Shown here: positions 25,582 through 33,104 of the stretch, piece after piece
Numbering within the stretch: position 1 is the first letter of the stretch
Layout: each line of letters opens with the position of its first letter
DNA from: Lachnospiraceae bacterium
GTDB taxonomy: Bacteria > Bacillota > Clostridia > Lachnospirales > Lachnospiraceae
DNA length: 53,182 nt
Reading direction: 5' to 3'
Assembly (NCBI GenBank): GCA_021205385.1
Contig: JAJPXQ010000039.1
Span: 1-53,182 of the forward strand
Position numbers and translations under genes: made by a program
The notes under the pieces: model-generated
Seen by the model: only the letters and a program-made list of their open reading frames with translations
The model's database searches: none
Told to the model about the DNA's origin: nothing

Positions 25582-26958
25582 ATGAATATTATTATCGCGG
25601 GATGCGGACAGGTCGGGCAGGTGCTGGCAGAGCAGCTCTGCAAGGATGAACATGACGTGACGGTGATCGATCAGAATTCGGAGGCAGTGCAGCGCGTGGT
25701 CTATGCCGCGGATGCCAGAGGCGTGATCGGGAATGCCGCGAGTCTGAATATCCAGATGGAGGCGGGCGTCGACAAGGCGGATCTGCTGATCGCCGTGACG
25801 AATGCGGATGAAGTGAATCTGCTCTGCTGTCTGATTGCAAAGAAATCGGGCGGCTGTCAGACAATTGCGCGCGTGCGCAATCCGGTCTATCACCAGGAAA
25901 TCCACCATTTCAAGGAAGATCTGGGGCTTTCGATGGTCATCAACCCGGAGTGGGCGGCGGCGATGGAGATTTCGAGACTGTTTCGTTTTCCGTCTGCGAT
26001 CGATATTGATACCTTTGCCAATGGACGGATTGAGTTGCTGCGTTTCCATCTGCAGCCGGGGAACCCGCTTTGTGCGAAGAAGATCAAGAACCTGGAGGAG
26101 CTCTCCCGTTGCGAGGTGCTGATCTGCATTGTGGAGCGGCAGGGACAGACCCTGATCCCGGACGGCGATATGGAACTTCAGGAGGGTGATACGATTTCCA
26201 TCGTAGCATCGCCTGCGAATGCAAGCCGTTTTTTCCGTATGATCGGCATCGAGACAAATCAGGTAAAAAATACGATGTTGATCGGCGGGGGCAAGGTTGC
26301 CTTCTATCTGGCAAGGCGCCTGATCGAGATGGGTATTCAGGTGAAGATTGTAGAGAAGGATCGCGCGAGCTGTGAGCTTCTGAGTGATTTGCTGCCGAAG
26401 GCAACAATTATTTACGGGGACGGACGTGATGAGACGCTTCTCGCGGAAGAGGGGCTGGCGCGGGTGGAAGGCTTTGCGGCGCTGACCAATCAGGACGAGG
26501 AGAACGTCATGATGTCTCTCTATGCCAAGCATATGAGCAAGGCGAAGATCATTACCAAGGTCGACCAGGATACCTACAACGCGATCATTGGCTCTCTTGA
26601 TATTGGAAGCATGATTTACCCGAAGCACATCACGGCTGAGACGATCATCCAGTATGTACGTGCGATGCAGAACTCGATTGACAGCAATGTGCAGTCGCTG
26701 TATCGTCTGGTTGATGGAAAGGCGGAGGCGCTGGAATTCATTATTCACAAGCAAAGTGAGTTGACGGATGTTCCGCTGCAGGAGCTGAAGCTGAGGGATG
26801 ATCTGCTGGTCTGCGCAATCTATCGAAAGAGAAAGACCATTATTCCCAAAGGGCAGGACTGCCTGCGGGTCGGTGATTCCGTCGTCGTTATCACTACAAG
26901 CAGCGGTGATCTGAAAGATCTGCGGGATATTCTGAAAAAAACGCGGGCAGCGGGATAA
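25582..26958 (+). CDS. trkA: Trk potassium uptake regulatory subunit TrkA
   Basis: A 458-aa peripheral membrane protein that gates the TrkH channel by binding nucleotides. Two RCK units are seen: NAD-binding motif IIAGCGQVGQVLAEQL at the start and a second, MLIGGGKVAFYLARRL, near residue 233, each followed by an RCK_C (TrkA-C) domain, the last with VPLQELKLRDDLLVCAIYRK. Length matches E. coli TrkA (458 aa). The start at 25582 follows GGGAGAG and a TTGCAG-N17-TATAGT promoter. trkH follows after 15 nt. Unusually, the pair lies inside the recombinase element that splits cotJC, so it would be lost from any genome copy in which the element excises. Confidence 0.95.
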   Translation: MNIIIAGCGQVGQVLAEQLCKDEHDVTVIDQNSEAVQRVVYAADARGVIGNAASLNIQMEAGVDKADLLIAVTNADEVNLLCCLIAKKSGGCQTIARVRNPVYHQEIHHFKEDLGLSMVINPEWAAAMEISRLFRFPSAIDIDTFANGRIELLRFHLQPGNPLCAKKIKNLEELSRCEVLICIVERQGQTLIPDGDMELQEGDTISIVASPANASRFFRMIGIETNQVKNTMLIGGGKVAFYLARRLIEMGIQVKIVEKDRASCELLSDLLPKATIIYGDGRDETLLAEEGLARVEGFAALTNQDEENVMMSLYAKHMSKAKIITKVDQDTYNAIIGSLDIGSMIYPKHITAETIIQYVRAMQNSIDSNVQSLYRLVDGKAEALEFIIHKQSELTDVPLQELKLRDDLLVCAIYRKRKTIIPKGQDCLRVGDSVVVITTSSGDLKDLRDILKKTRAAG

Positions 26959-26973
26959 GGCGGGAGAGCGGCG

Positions 26974-28419
26974 ATGAACAGGAAAATGGTACGCTATATC
27001 ATCGGAAGTGTGGTGCTGCTGGAGGCTTTATTTTTGCTGCTTCCGGCACTGACCGCCCTGATCTACCGGGAAAAATGCCTGTGGGCTTTTCTGGCGACCT
27101 CGCTGATCTGTATTGTATGCGGATGGCTGATGCGGGGTCGGAAAAAACCGGAGAACACGACGATTTTCTCTGTGGAAGGCTACACGAGTGTGGCACTTTG
27201 CTGGATCGTCATGAGTTTCTTTGGCGCGCTGGCACTTTACCTCAGCGGTTCCTTTCCCAATCCGGTGGATGCGCTCTTTGAGATCATCTCCGGCTTCACG
27301 ACGACCGGTTCCACGGTCATGGCGGATGTAGAGTCGGCTCCGCGTGCGGTGCTGATGTGGAGAAGCTTTTCGCACTGGATCGGCGGCATGGGAATTCTCG
27401 TCTTCGTGCTGGCGGTATTGCCCTCGACAGGCGCGTCCAGCATGTATCTGATGAAGGCGGAGAGCCCCGGACCGTCCGTCGGCAAGCTGGTGCCGAAGGT
27501 GCGCGGCTCGGCGAAGCTTCTGTATCTGATCTATATGTTTCTGACTGTTGTCGAGATGGTCTGCCTGCTTGTTTCCGGCTGCCCGGTTTTTGACTCGATT
27601 AACCTGGCCTTTGCCACGGCGGGAACCGGCGGTTTCGGCGTGCTGAACAGCAGCGCGGCGGACTATAACGCGGTGACACAGTGGATTCTCACTGTTTTCA
27701 TGATCCTGTTCGGCGTGAATTTCAATGTCTACTTTCTCTTCTATATGAAGAAGTTCAAAGATGGCCTGCACAGTGAGGAGCTGCGGACCTATCTCGGGAT
27801 TATCAGCGTGAGCGTCCTCGTGATCGTGGTCAATATTTACCATATCTACCAGAATGTGGGTGTGACCCTGCGCCATGCGGCCTTCCAGGTGGCGTCGATC
27901 ATCACGACGACAGGCTTTACGACCGCGGATTTTGACCAGTGGCCGGAGCTGTCGCGGACGATCCTGGTGCTTCTGATGTTCATCGGTGCCTGCGCGGGCA
28001 GCACGGGCGGCGGCATTAAGGTGATGCGCGTGAAAATCATGGCAAAAACGGTGCTGAAGGAGCTGGACTTTATCATCCATCCACGTAATGTGCGGAAGAT
28101 CCGTTTTGAGGGGAAGACGGTGGAGCATGAGGTGCTGCGTTCCATCAACGTTTTCCTGATCACCTACATCGTTATTTTTGTGACTTCGCTGCTGATCATC
28201 TCGCTCGATAATTTTGACGGGATCACGAACTTTACCGCTGTGGCCGCGACGATCAATAACATCGGCCCCGGCCTGAACGGCGTCGGCGCGACGCAGAACT
28301 TCGCTGCATTTTCCAACTTGTCGAAGCTGGTGTTCTGCTTTGATATGCTGGCGGGCAGGCTCGAGATTTTCCCAATGCTGATCCCGGCCGTCTATCTCGC
28401 GCGAAAGAAAGTGCGATAA
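26974..28419 (+). CDS. trkH: Trk potassium uptake membrane subunit TrkH
   Basis: A 481-aa membrane protein with four M-P-M repeats. Selectivity-filter motifs are visible: TTTGSTV (near residue 110), ATAGTGGFG (near 218), TTTGFTTADF (near 310) and a last NNIGPGLNGVG near 430. It forms the K+ pore with TrkA as cytosolic gate. The ATG follows GGCGGGAGAG. Its last 28 nt overlap, tail to tail, with the 3' end of the serine-recombinase gene on the other strand, so cargo and recombinase are tightly packed in this element. Confidence 0.95.
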   Translation: MNRKMVRYIIGSVVLLEALFLLLPALTALIYREKCLWAFLATSLICIVCGWLMRGRKKPENTTIFSVEGYTSVALCWIVMSFFGALALYLSGSFPNPVDALFEIISGFTTTGSTVMADVESAPRAVLMWRSFSHWIGGMGILVFVLAVLPSTGASSMYLMKAESPGPSVGKLVPKVRGSAKLLYLIYMFLTVVEMVCLLVSGCPVFDSINLAFATAGTGGFGVLNSSAADYNAVTQWILTVFMILFGVNFNVYFLFYMKKFKDGLHSEELRTYLGIISVSVLVIVVNIYHIYQNVGVTLRHAAFQVASIITTTGFTTADFDQWPELSRTILVLLMFIGACAGSTGGGIKVMRVKIMAKTVLKELDFIIHPRNVRKIRFEGKTVEHEVLRSINVFLITYIVIFVTSLLIISLDNFDGITNFTAVAATINNIGPGLNGVGATQNFAAFSNLSKLVFCFDMLAGRLEIFPMLIPAVYLARKKVR

Positions 28420-29552
28420 CAGATACAGATATTCTTGTCGCTGCTCCGGAATACGATCTTCTCGATCAGGCTCCGGAGCAGTTCGTTTTTCTGCCGGATT
28501 TCGGGAGCGGAGGCATAGAGGAGCGCGAAAGCCTCGCCTGTGTCGGCAAGATCCCGTTTCATGGTGTGAAGAGTGACTGTTTCCAGCTCTTGTATGGAGA
28601 GATAGTGGCTCTGTAGGCAGGTTCCCTTCGCATAGCGGCAGCACTGAAGAGCGCCGGTCCGGGAACTCCTGGTGAGCGCGCCGCCGCAGCAGCCGCAGCG
28701 CACGAGCCCCTGGAACAGAAAGGCGGAGGGGGCGGGTTTTGGCATGTGAGTGCTGTCGGATCCTTCCAGCTTTTTCTGCACACTTTGAAAAAGGCTTTCC
28801 GAAATCAATGGCTCGTGGCAGCCAGGCACGAGCATCATCTCGCCCTGCACGCTTCGGCGCATCTTTCCGGTGTAGACCGGGTTGCCTAAAATATAGCGGA
28901 CAGCGCGGGCTTCAAAAGGTTTCCCACGTGTGGTCAATATATTTCTTTCATTCAGTTTCCGCGCGATCGCGCGGCAGGAGCTTCCCCGCAGAAAATCCTC
29001 ATAGATCATGGAGACAAAAGGCGCCCGCGTCGGATCCGGGCTGAAATGCCCACTTTCCATGCGGTAGCCGAAGGGCGGGATGGAGACAACGCCGCCCCGT
29101 GAGAATTTCTCATTCATACCGCGACGCACTTCCTCCGCGAGGTTGATGGAGTAGTACTCGTCCATAGCTTCGAGCAGTGCCTCGATCAGGATGGAGGTCG
29201 GATCACCGGAGAGCTGCTCTGTGATGGAGAGCACGTCGATGCCGCACTCCCGGCGCAGCATGGATTTGTAAAGGATGCTGTCCTGGCGGTTTCGCGCGAA
29301 GCGGGAGAATTTCCAGAGCAGGATCACGTCAAAGGGGCGGGGCTTTCGCTTCGCCTCGGTGATCATGCGCAGGAAAGCGGGACGGTTCTGCGCCTTTCTG
29401 CCGCTGAAGCCCTCGTCTAGATAGATGTATTCGTCCGGCAGGCACATGTCGTGTGTGCGTGCGTATTCCTCGATGCGTTTCAACTGGCTGTCCGGGGAAA
29501 ATTCGAGCTGATCCTCGGTGGAGACGCGGATGTAGGCGGCTGCGGTTTTCAT
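28392..29552 (-). CDS. serine site-specific recombinase of element 1
   Basis: A 386-aa large-serine-type recombinase. The resolvase catalytic domain begins MKTAAAYIRVSTEDQ, with nucleophile Ser11 and active-site arginines in LLWKFSRFARNR near residue 82. The recombinase domain has PPFGYR and SCRAIARKLNERNILTTRG, then comes a zinc ribbon (CGCCG ... CCRYAKGTC, about residues 291-317) and a short C-terminal helix. It is shorter than phiC31-type integrases and close in size to SpoIVCA-like enzymes. No Shine-Dalgarno precedes the ATG; a sigma-E-like -10 (CATAGATT) ends 6 nt upstream, so the mRNA could be leaderless. The start lies about 210 nt from attR. It probably catalyses integration and excision of element 1 in cotJC. 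Confidence 0.9.
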   Translation of the reverse strand: MKTAAAYIRVSTEDQLEFSPDSQLKRIEEYARTHDMCLPDEYIYLDEGFSGRKAQNRPAFLRMITEAKRKPRPFDVILLWKFSRFARNRQDSILYKSMLRRECGIDVLSITEQLSGDPTSILIEALLEAMDEYYSINLAEEVRRGMNEKFSRGGVVSIPPFGYRMESGHFSPDPTRAPFVSMIYEDFLRGSSCRAIARKLNERNILTTRGKPFEARAVRYILGNPVYTGKMRRSVQGEMMLVPGCHEPLISESLFQSVQKKLEGSDSTHMPKPAPSAFLFQGLVRCGCCGGALTRSSRTGALQCCRYAKGTCLQSHYLSIQELETVTLHTMKRDLADTGEAFALLYASAPEIRQKNELLRSLIEKIVFRSSDKNICICYRTFFRAR

Positions 29553-29558
29553 ATTGCC

Positions 29559-29588
29559 AATCTATGCGGAAAAATGGCGGCATATACT
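29559..29588 (-). promoter_or_regulatory. sigma-E-like promoter of recombinase 1
   Basis: On the minus strand AGTATATG (29588-29581), 14-nt spacer, CATAGATT (29566-29559), compared with GKMATATT-N14/15-CATACAHT for B. subtilis sigma-E. The -10 matches at 7 of 8 places if H is taken loosely. No sigma-A pair is seen. A closely similar pair precedes recombinase 2. Confidence 0.45.
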
Positions 29589-29607
29589 GTAAAAAAACGG
29601 AGAGAGT

Positions 29608-29769
29608 ATGGGAAGATCGAGGGAACTGACGGCGCTTCCTTCGCGCATAGTCACGGAGCAGGGCGAGAGAAGCTGGGAGAGCCTCATGGAGCGGGAGCGA
29701 AAGGCGATACTGCGGCAGATGCGAAGGGAACTGGAGAGACAGAGGAAGAAAATGGGTGGCAGTGTATAA
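29608..29769 (+). CDS. 53-aa charged helical protein, candidate directionality factor
   Basis: A 53-aa ORF (MGRSRELTALPSRIVTEQ start, then an Arg/Glu-rich helix MERERKAILRQMRRELERQ) divergent from recombinase 1 with only 55 nt between the starts. GGAGAG precedes the ATG. Its stop codon lies inside the element half of attR1. Small charged proteins next to serine recombinases often act as recombination directionality factors, as the 58-aa SprB does for SP-beta. Size, charge and position fit, but no family match is claimed. It is too short to be sure it is translated. Confidence 0.55.
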   Translation: MGRSRELTALPSRIVTEQGERSWESLMERERKAILRQMRRELERQRKKMGGSV

Positions 29770-29805
29770 CCTGCCGCGATTCGGAGGTCCCGATGGGGAG
29801 CTGGG
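29763..29805. repeat. attR of element 1
   Basis: Element half-site TGTATAACCTGCCGCGA (29763-29779) plus TTCGGA, centre GG at 29786-29787, then the cotJC half-site TCCCGATGGGGAG. Joined to the attL inner half, this gives a 48-bp palindrome (23 + GG + 23) with a single mismatched pair. Confidence 0.85.
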
Positions 29806-30118
29806 TGCGAGTATGCGCTACCTTTCGCAGCGCTACACGATGCCTTATAAGGAATGCGCGGCCGTTTTAACAGACATTGGCACGGAAGAGTTGGCACACC
29901 TCGAGATCGTCTGCGCCATCATCTATCAGCTCACGAAGAACATGTCAATGGAGCAGCTGAAGGAATCTGGCCTTTCGGCCTACTACGTGGACCACACCGG
30001 CGGGCTCTGGCCGCAGTCGGCGGGCGGCGTGCCGTGGACGGCGAACGAGTTCCAGTCCACCGGCGACGCGATCACCGATCTCAATGAAGACCTTGCAGCA
30101 GATGCTGCGATTCTGTAA
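29780..30118 (+). CDS. cotJC: cotJC middle segment, between the two elements
   Basis: Encodes residues 32-136 of the rebuilt CotJC: GPDGELGASMRYLSQRYTMP, then YKECAAVLTDIGTEELAHLE and on to AITDLNEDLAA. It carries the first ferritin-like metal helix (EELAH, an ExxH). At the core GCAGCAGA (30095-30102) it runs into element 2 and stops at 30118 after five foreign codons. It has no start of its own: the upstream in-frame codons belong to element 1. It cannot make a working protein because the N-terminus and the second ExxH helix are elsewhere. Native continuation is at 37833. Confidence 0.93.
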   Translation, partial: FGGPDGELGASMRYLSQRYTMPYKECAAVLTDIGTEELAHLEIVCAIIYQLTKNMSMEQLKESGLSAYYVDHTGGLWPQSAGGVPWTANEFQSTGDAITDLNEDLAADAAIL

Positions 30119-30122
30119 GAAC
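30081..30122. repeat. attL of element 2
   Basis: cotJC half ending GCAGCA, centre GA at 30101-30102, element half TGCTGCGATTCTGTAAGAAC (30103-30122). The element half is the imperfect reverse complement (17 of 20) of 37819-37838 at attR. Confidence 0.8.
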
Positions 30123-30126
30123 AACT

Positions 30127-31152
30127 TTACAGGATCTGCATCAGCTGCGCAATGTCTTCCTTAGTAGTGGACCAGCTCGTGGCGAAGCGCACGACCGTGT
30201 GTTCCGCGTCCGGCTTCTCCCAGAAGCTGAAGGCTACCTGCTTTTTCAGGCGCTCGACCTCCTCGTCGCGAAGGAGAAGAAACTGTTGGTTGGTCGGGGA
30301 TTCCAGGTAGAAGGTGTATCCCTTCTCATGCAGTCCTTTTTTCAGGAGCTCCGCCATGTCGATCGCGTGGCGGCTGATCTGAAAATACAGCCCGTCCGTG
30401 AAGAGCGTGTCGAACTGAACGCCGGGCAGCCATCCTTTTGCCAGCAGCGCGCCATGCTGCTTCACGATCGTCAGGAAATGCTTCGGCGTGCAGTGGCCGG
30501 TAAAGACGACGGCCTCGCCGCACAGCGCGCCGACTTTCGTCCCGCCGATGTAGAAGGCGTCGCAGAGTCGCGCAATGTCCGGGAGTGTGATGTCCGTGTG
30601 ATAGCTCATCAGCGCATAGCCCAGGCGCGCGCCGTCCAGATAGAGCGGAATGTCGTGTGCGCGGCAGATGGCGGAAATCTCTTCCAGCTCCGCGTGTGTG
30701 TACAGTGTTCCGTACTCGGTGGGGTGGGAGAGGTAGACCATGCCGGGAAATACCATGTGCTCGTGATTTTCATCCTGATAGAAGCTTTCGAGCAGCGATT
30801 TAAGCTCTCCTGCCGCAATCCTGCCCTCGTGCTGCGGAAGCGTGAGCACCTTGTGGCCGGTAGCCTCAATCGCGCCCGCCTCGTGGGTGCTGATGTGTCC
30901 GGTATCGGCGGCGACGACGCCCTCATACTTGTCCAGCAGCGCGTCGATGACTGTCGCGTTGGTCTGCGTGCCGCCCGAGAGAAAGTAAATGTCCGCCTCC
31001 GGGCAGTTTAAGGCCGCGCGAATCTTTTCCCTTGCACTCTCGCAGTAAGGGTCGTTTCCGTAGCCGGTCAGCGGCTCCCGGTTTGTCTCCATAAGGCGCT
31101 GCAGGATCCGCTCGTGTGCGCCGCAGATATAGTCGTTCTCGAATGACAGCAT
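30127..31152 (-). CDS. ltaE: threonine aldolase / beta-eliminating lyase family protein
   Basis: A 341-aa PLP enzyme of the low-specificity L-threonine aldolase family, which splits threonine or allo-threonine to glycine and acetaldehyde in the cytosol. Visible: LTGYGNDPYCESAREKI at residues 27-43, FLSGGTQTNATVIDALL near 57, the Asp-containing PLYLDGARLGYAL near 165 and the PLP lysine in FYIGGTKVGALCGEAVV near 200. Length is typical. GGGAGGA precedes the start at 31152. Its stop lies only 5 nt from the end of attL2, so it is the edge gene of element 2. Metabolic cargo of this kind is not needed for recombination. Confidence 0.9.
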   Translation of the reverse strand: MLSFENDYICGAHERILQRLMETNREPLTGYGNDPYCESAREKIRAALNCPEADIYFLSGGTQTNATVIDALLDKYEGVVAADTGHISTHEAGAIEATGHKVLTLPQHEGRIAAGELKSLLESFYQDENHEHMVFPGMVYLSHPTEYGTLYTHAELEEISAICRAHDIPLYLDGARLGYALMSYHTDITLPDIARLCDAFYIGGTKVGALCGEAVVFTGHCTPKHFLTIVKQHGALLAKGWLPGVQFDTLFTDGLYFQISRHAIDMAELLKKGLHEKGYTFYLESPTNQQFLLLRDEEVERLKKQVAFSFWEKPDAEHTVVRFATSWSTTKEDIAQLMQIL

Positions 31153-31215
31153 CGGTTAATCCTCCCTTGTAAATTCTTTCGTTATTGTAGCCTGTTTTCC
31201 GTTCAGGGGCAACTC

Positions 31216-32769
31216 TTAAAAATTCCAGTGGATTTCGACGGGAACGTCGCGGTTGCCCGGAATCCTTTTTCCGACAAAAATGTGGTCGATCAGCGTGTCG
31301 ACGAACTCGCGGCTCAGGCGCTGCGGGTGCAGGGATTGCTCGATTCGTTCGCGGCGGGTCCCGTCTGGTTCGCGGAACTCCTCCATTTCCGACAACTTTC
31401 TTTTCCCATCCGCGATCCGGTGTGCAAGACGCTCGCAGGAGGTGTTGAAATCTTCGGACATTTCCAGATAATCGCTTTCGGAGAGGAGCCCCCGGACCTT
31501 GTCGAGATAGAGCTCGCGGATAGCTTTGCCGTATTCGGCCTTTCTCTTTTCCCAGAGAGCCAGGTCGGAGAGCAGGCGGCTCTTTTGCTCCTGCAAATCA
31601 TCGCAAAAGGTGACTTCCTGTTCCAGCACCGCGAGGTCCAGATATTTCATGGTCAGCCGGTTCAGCTCCTCTCTGACAAGCTGCTCCAGTCTGTCAATGG
31701 AAATAAAAGCGCCGGCGCAAGCGTCCTTTGCCACGTGACGGTTCGGACACTGCAGATAGTGTCTGCCCCGGCTGGCGGTGGAGCGCAGAGTATAGCCGCA
31801 GTTCATGCAGCGGGCTTTTCCCGCGAATAAGCCGATGCTGCCGCCTGCAAAGGGCTTCGCCTTTTGTTTTATCAGGCTCTGCACGCGATCCCAGAGTTTC
31901 CGCTCGATGATCGGCTCGTGCGTCCCCTCGACGATGATCCATTCCTCCCTTGGACGGGGCCTGTTTTGCCGTGTTTTATAGGAAAGACTGCCGTATTTTC
32001 CCTGTACCATGTTGCCGATATAGATTTCGTTGACCAGCATGGAGGAGATGGCGCTGTATTTCCAGAGTGTGCCGCCGCGGCTCTTTGGCTGCCGGTAGCG
32101 CAGGCCGCACAGACGCTTGTACTCCGTCGGATTCGGGATGCCCCGCTCGTTGAGCAGGCGGGCGATCGTGGTCTTTCCGACGCCCTGGGAGTACAGCGTG
32201 AATACCTCGCGGACGACGGCGGCGGCCTCCTCGTCGATGAGAAGGTGTCCCTTGTGTTCCGGGTCCTTGCGATAGCCGTAGAGGGCGAAGGCGCCGATGT
32301 GGAAACCGTTCTGCCGTCGGTTCGTCAGGACGCTGCGGATATTTTCCGACATATCCTCCAGATACCACTCGTTGACAAGGCCGTTGATCTGCCGCGACTT
32401 CTTGTTTCCCCTGTTGGCGGTGTCCGCGTTGTCGACGATGCTGACAAAGCGGATGCCCCAGAGGGGAAAGAGTCCGTGAATGTATTTTTCCACGAGCTCC
32501 AGCTCGCGGGTGAAGCGGGACTGCGTCTTGCAGAGCACGACGTCAAATCTGCGCTGCTCGGCGTCGCGCAGCAGGCGTTGAAATGCGGGACGCCGCCGGT
32601 CGGAGCCGGCATAGTCGTCGTCGCTGTAAATCTGGAAAATCTCCCAGCCCTGCTCCATGGCGTACTGCAGCAGCATGGATTTCTGATTCTGGATGCTGGC
32701 GGAGTCGTCGTCCTCATGGCGCTTGTCGCGATCCTCCTCGGACAGGCGGCAGTAAATCGCTGCCTTCAT
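31216..32769 (-). CDS. large serine recombinase of element 2
   Basis: A 517-aa large serine recombinase, clearly different from the 386-aa enzyme of element 1. The catalytic domain has MKAAIYCRLSEEDRDKRHED with Ser10 and the active-site LCKTQSRFTRELELVEKYI near residue 80. The recombinase domain shows GAFALYGYRKDPEHKGHLLI and TIARLLNERGIPNPTEYK, followed by a zinc ribbon (CMNCGYTLRSTASRGRHYLQ then CPNRHVAKDACAG, about residues 325-362) and a coiled-coil C-terminal region. The ATG overlaps the stop of a small upstream ORF (ATGA), so translation is coupled. It probably integrates and excises element 2 at the cotJC core. Confidence 0.92.
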   Translation of the reverse strand: MKAAIYCRLSEEDRDKRHEDDDSASIQNQKSMLLQYAMEQGWEIFQIYSDDDYAGSDRRRPAFQRLLRDAEQRRFDVVLCKTQSRFTRELELVEKYIHGLFPLWGIRFVSIVDNADTANRGNKKSRQINGLVNEWYLEDMSENIRSVLTNRRQNGFHIGAFALYGYRKDPEHKGHLLIDEEAAAVVREVFTLYSQGVGKTTIARLLNERGIPNPTEYKRLCGLRYRQPKSRGGTLWKYSAISSMLVNEIYIGNMVQGKYGSLSYKTRQNRPRPREEWIIVEGTHEPIIERKLWDRVQSLIKQKAKPFAGGSIGLFAGKARCMNCGYTLRSTASRGRHYLQCPNRHVAKDACAGAFISIDRLEQLVREELNRLTMKYLDLAVLEQEVTFCDDLQEQKSRLLSDLALWEKRKAEYGKAIRELYLDKVRGLLSESDYLEMSEDFNTSCERLAHRIADGKRKLSEMEEFREPDGTRRERIEQSLHPQRLSREFVDTLIDHIFVGKRIPGNRDVPVEIHWNF

Positions 32770-32897
32770 GAATGCTTCGTCCTTTCCAGACGACTGATGA
32801 GTTCAATCCATATTCTGGTGAAGTCCTCTCTGGAAATGGCGTTTTCACCGTCTTTGAAAACGCTTTTGCAGATGGTGGTGGCGGGTTCTTCCGGCAA
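32766..32897 (-). CDS. 43-aa protein coupled to recombinase 2, candidate accessory factor
   Basis: A short ORF whose TGA overlaps the recombinase ATG. It begins at TTG (32897) 8 nt after AAAAGGAG (32906-32913) and encodes a compact sequence: PEEPATTICKSVFKDGENAI, then SREDFTRIWIELISRLERTK and HS. The frame stays open 78 nt further upstream without a good start. Codon pattern and coupling suggest real translation. Its place in front of a serine recombinase suggests a directionality or accessory factor; no known family is claimed. Confidence 0.55.
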   Translation of the reverse strand: MPEEPATTICKSVFKDGENAISREDFTRIWIELISRLERTKHS

Positions 32898-32928
32898 CGG
32901 CGTGGCTCCTTTTCCAAAACGTCGGTAT

Positions 32929-32959
32929 ATGCTATGCGCCGGGGCCGGTCCATTATACT
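32929..32959 (-). promoter_or_regulatory. sigma-E-like promoter of the recombinase 2 operon
   Basis: On the minus strand AGTATAAT (32959-32952), 15-nt spacer, CATAGCAT (32936-32929). The Shine-Dalgarno of the 43-aa ORF follows 16 nt later. It is similar to the pair before recombinase 1 (AGTATATG-N14-CATAGATT). Confidence 0.42.
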
Positions 32960-33104
32960 GATTAATAAAAGCCGATTACTGCGTCCTTCGGCAGCCTGCG
33001 TGTCGCAGGCACGCAGTTCATATATCCTCTGCTTGGGATATTTATAATGAAAGTGTGAAAGTACGTAAAAAACACAAAAATCACGTAAAATAATGCGAAA
33101 ATAG

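Larger units (their letters stand above)
25459..29790. mobile_element. element 1: 4321-bp serine-recombinase element inside cotJC
   Basis: Bounded by direct repeats TTCGGAGGTCC (25459-25469 and 29780-29790), whose immediate inner flanks are perfect 17-bp inverted repeats. It contains a promoter, trkA, trkH, a convergent serine-recombinase gene and a divergent 53-aa ORF ending in the right attachment site. Exact removal between the repeats joins codon 32 of cotJC in frame (CC|C). Both att sites look intact and the recombinase ORF is complete, so the element may be able to excise. Its pattern is that of sporulation-specific intervening elements such as skin in sigK. A permanently stuck, coat-gene-killing insertion is the alternative. 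Confidence 0.88.

Noticed and set aside
27028-28644. Long minus-strand frame opposite trkH
   Set aside because: Low-complexity His/Arg/Asp-rich product typical of antisense to a membrane protein; TrkH motifs are on the plus strand.
29756-30118. A stand-alone gene starting before the cotJC middle segment
   Set aside because: The first codons come from element 1 and have no ribosome site; the rest is CotJC residues 32-136 and continues at 37841.
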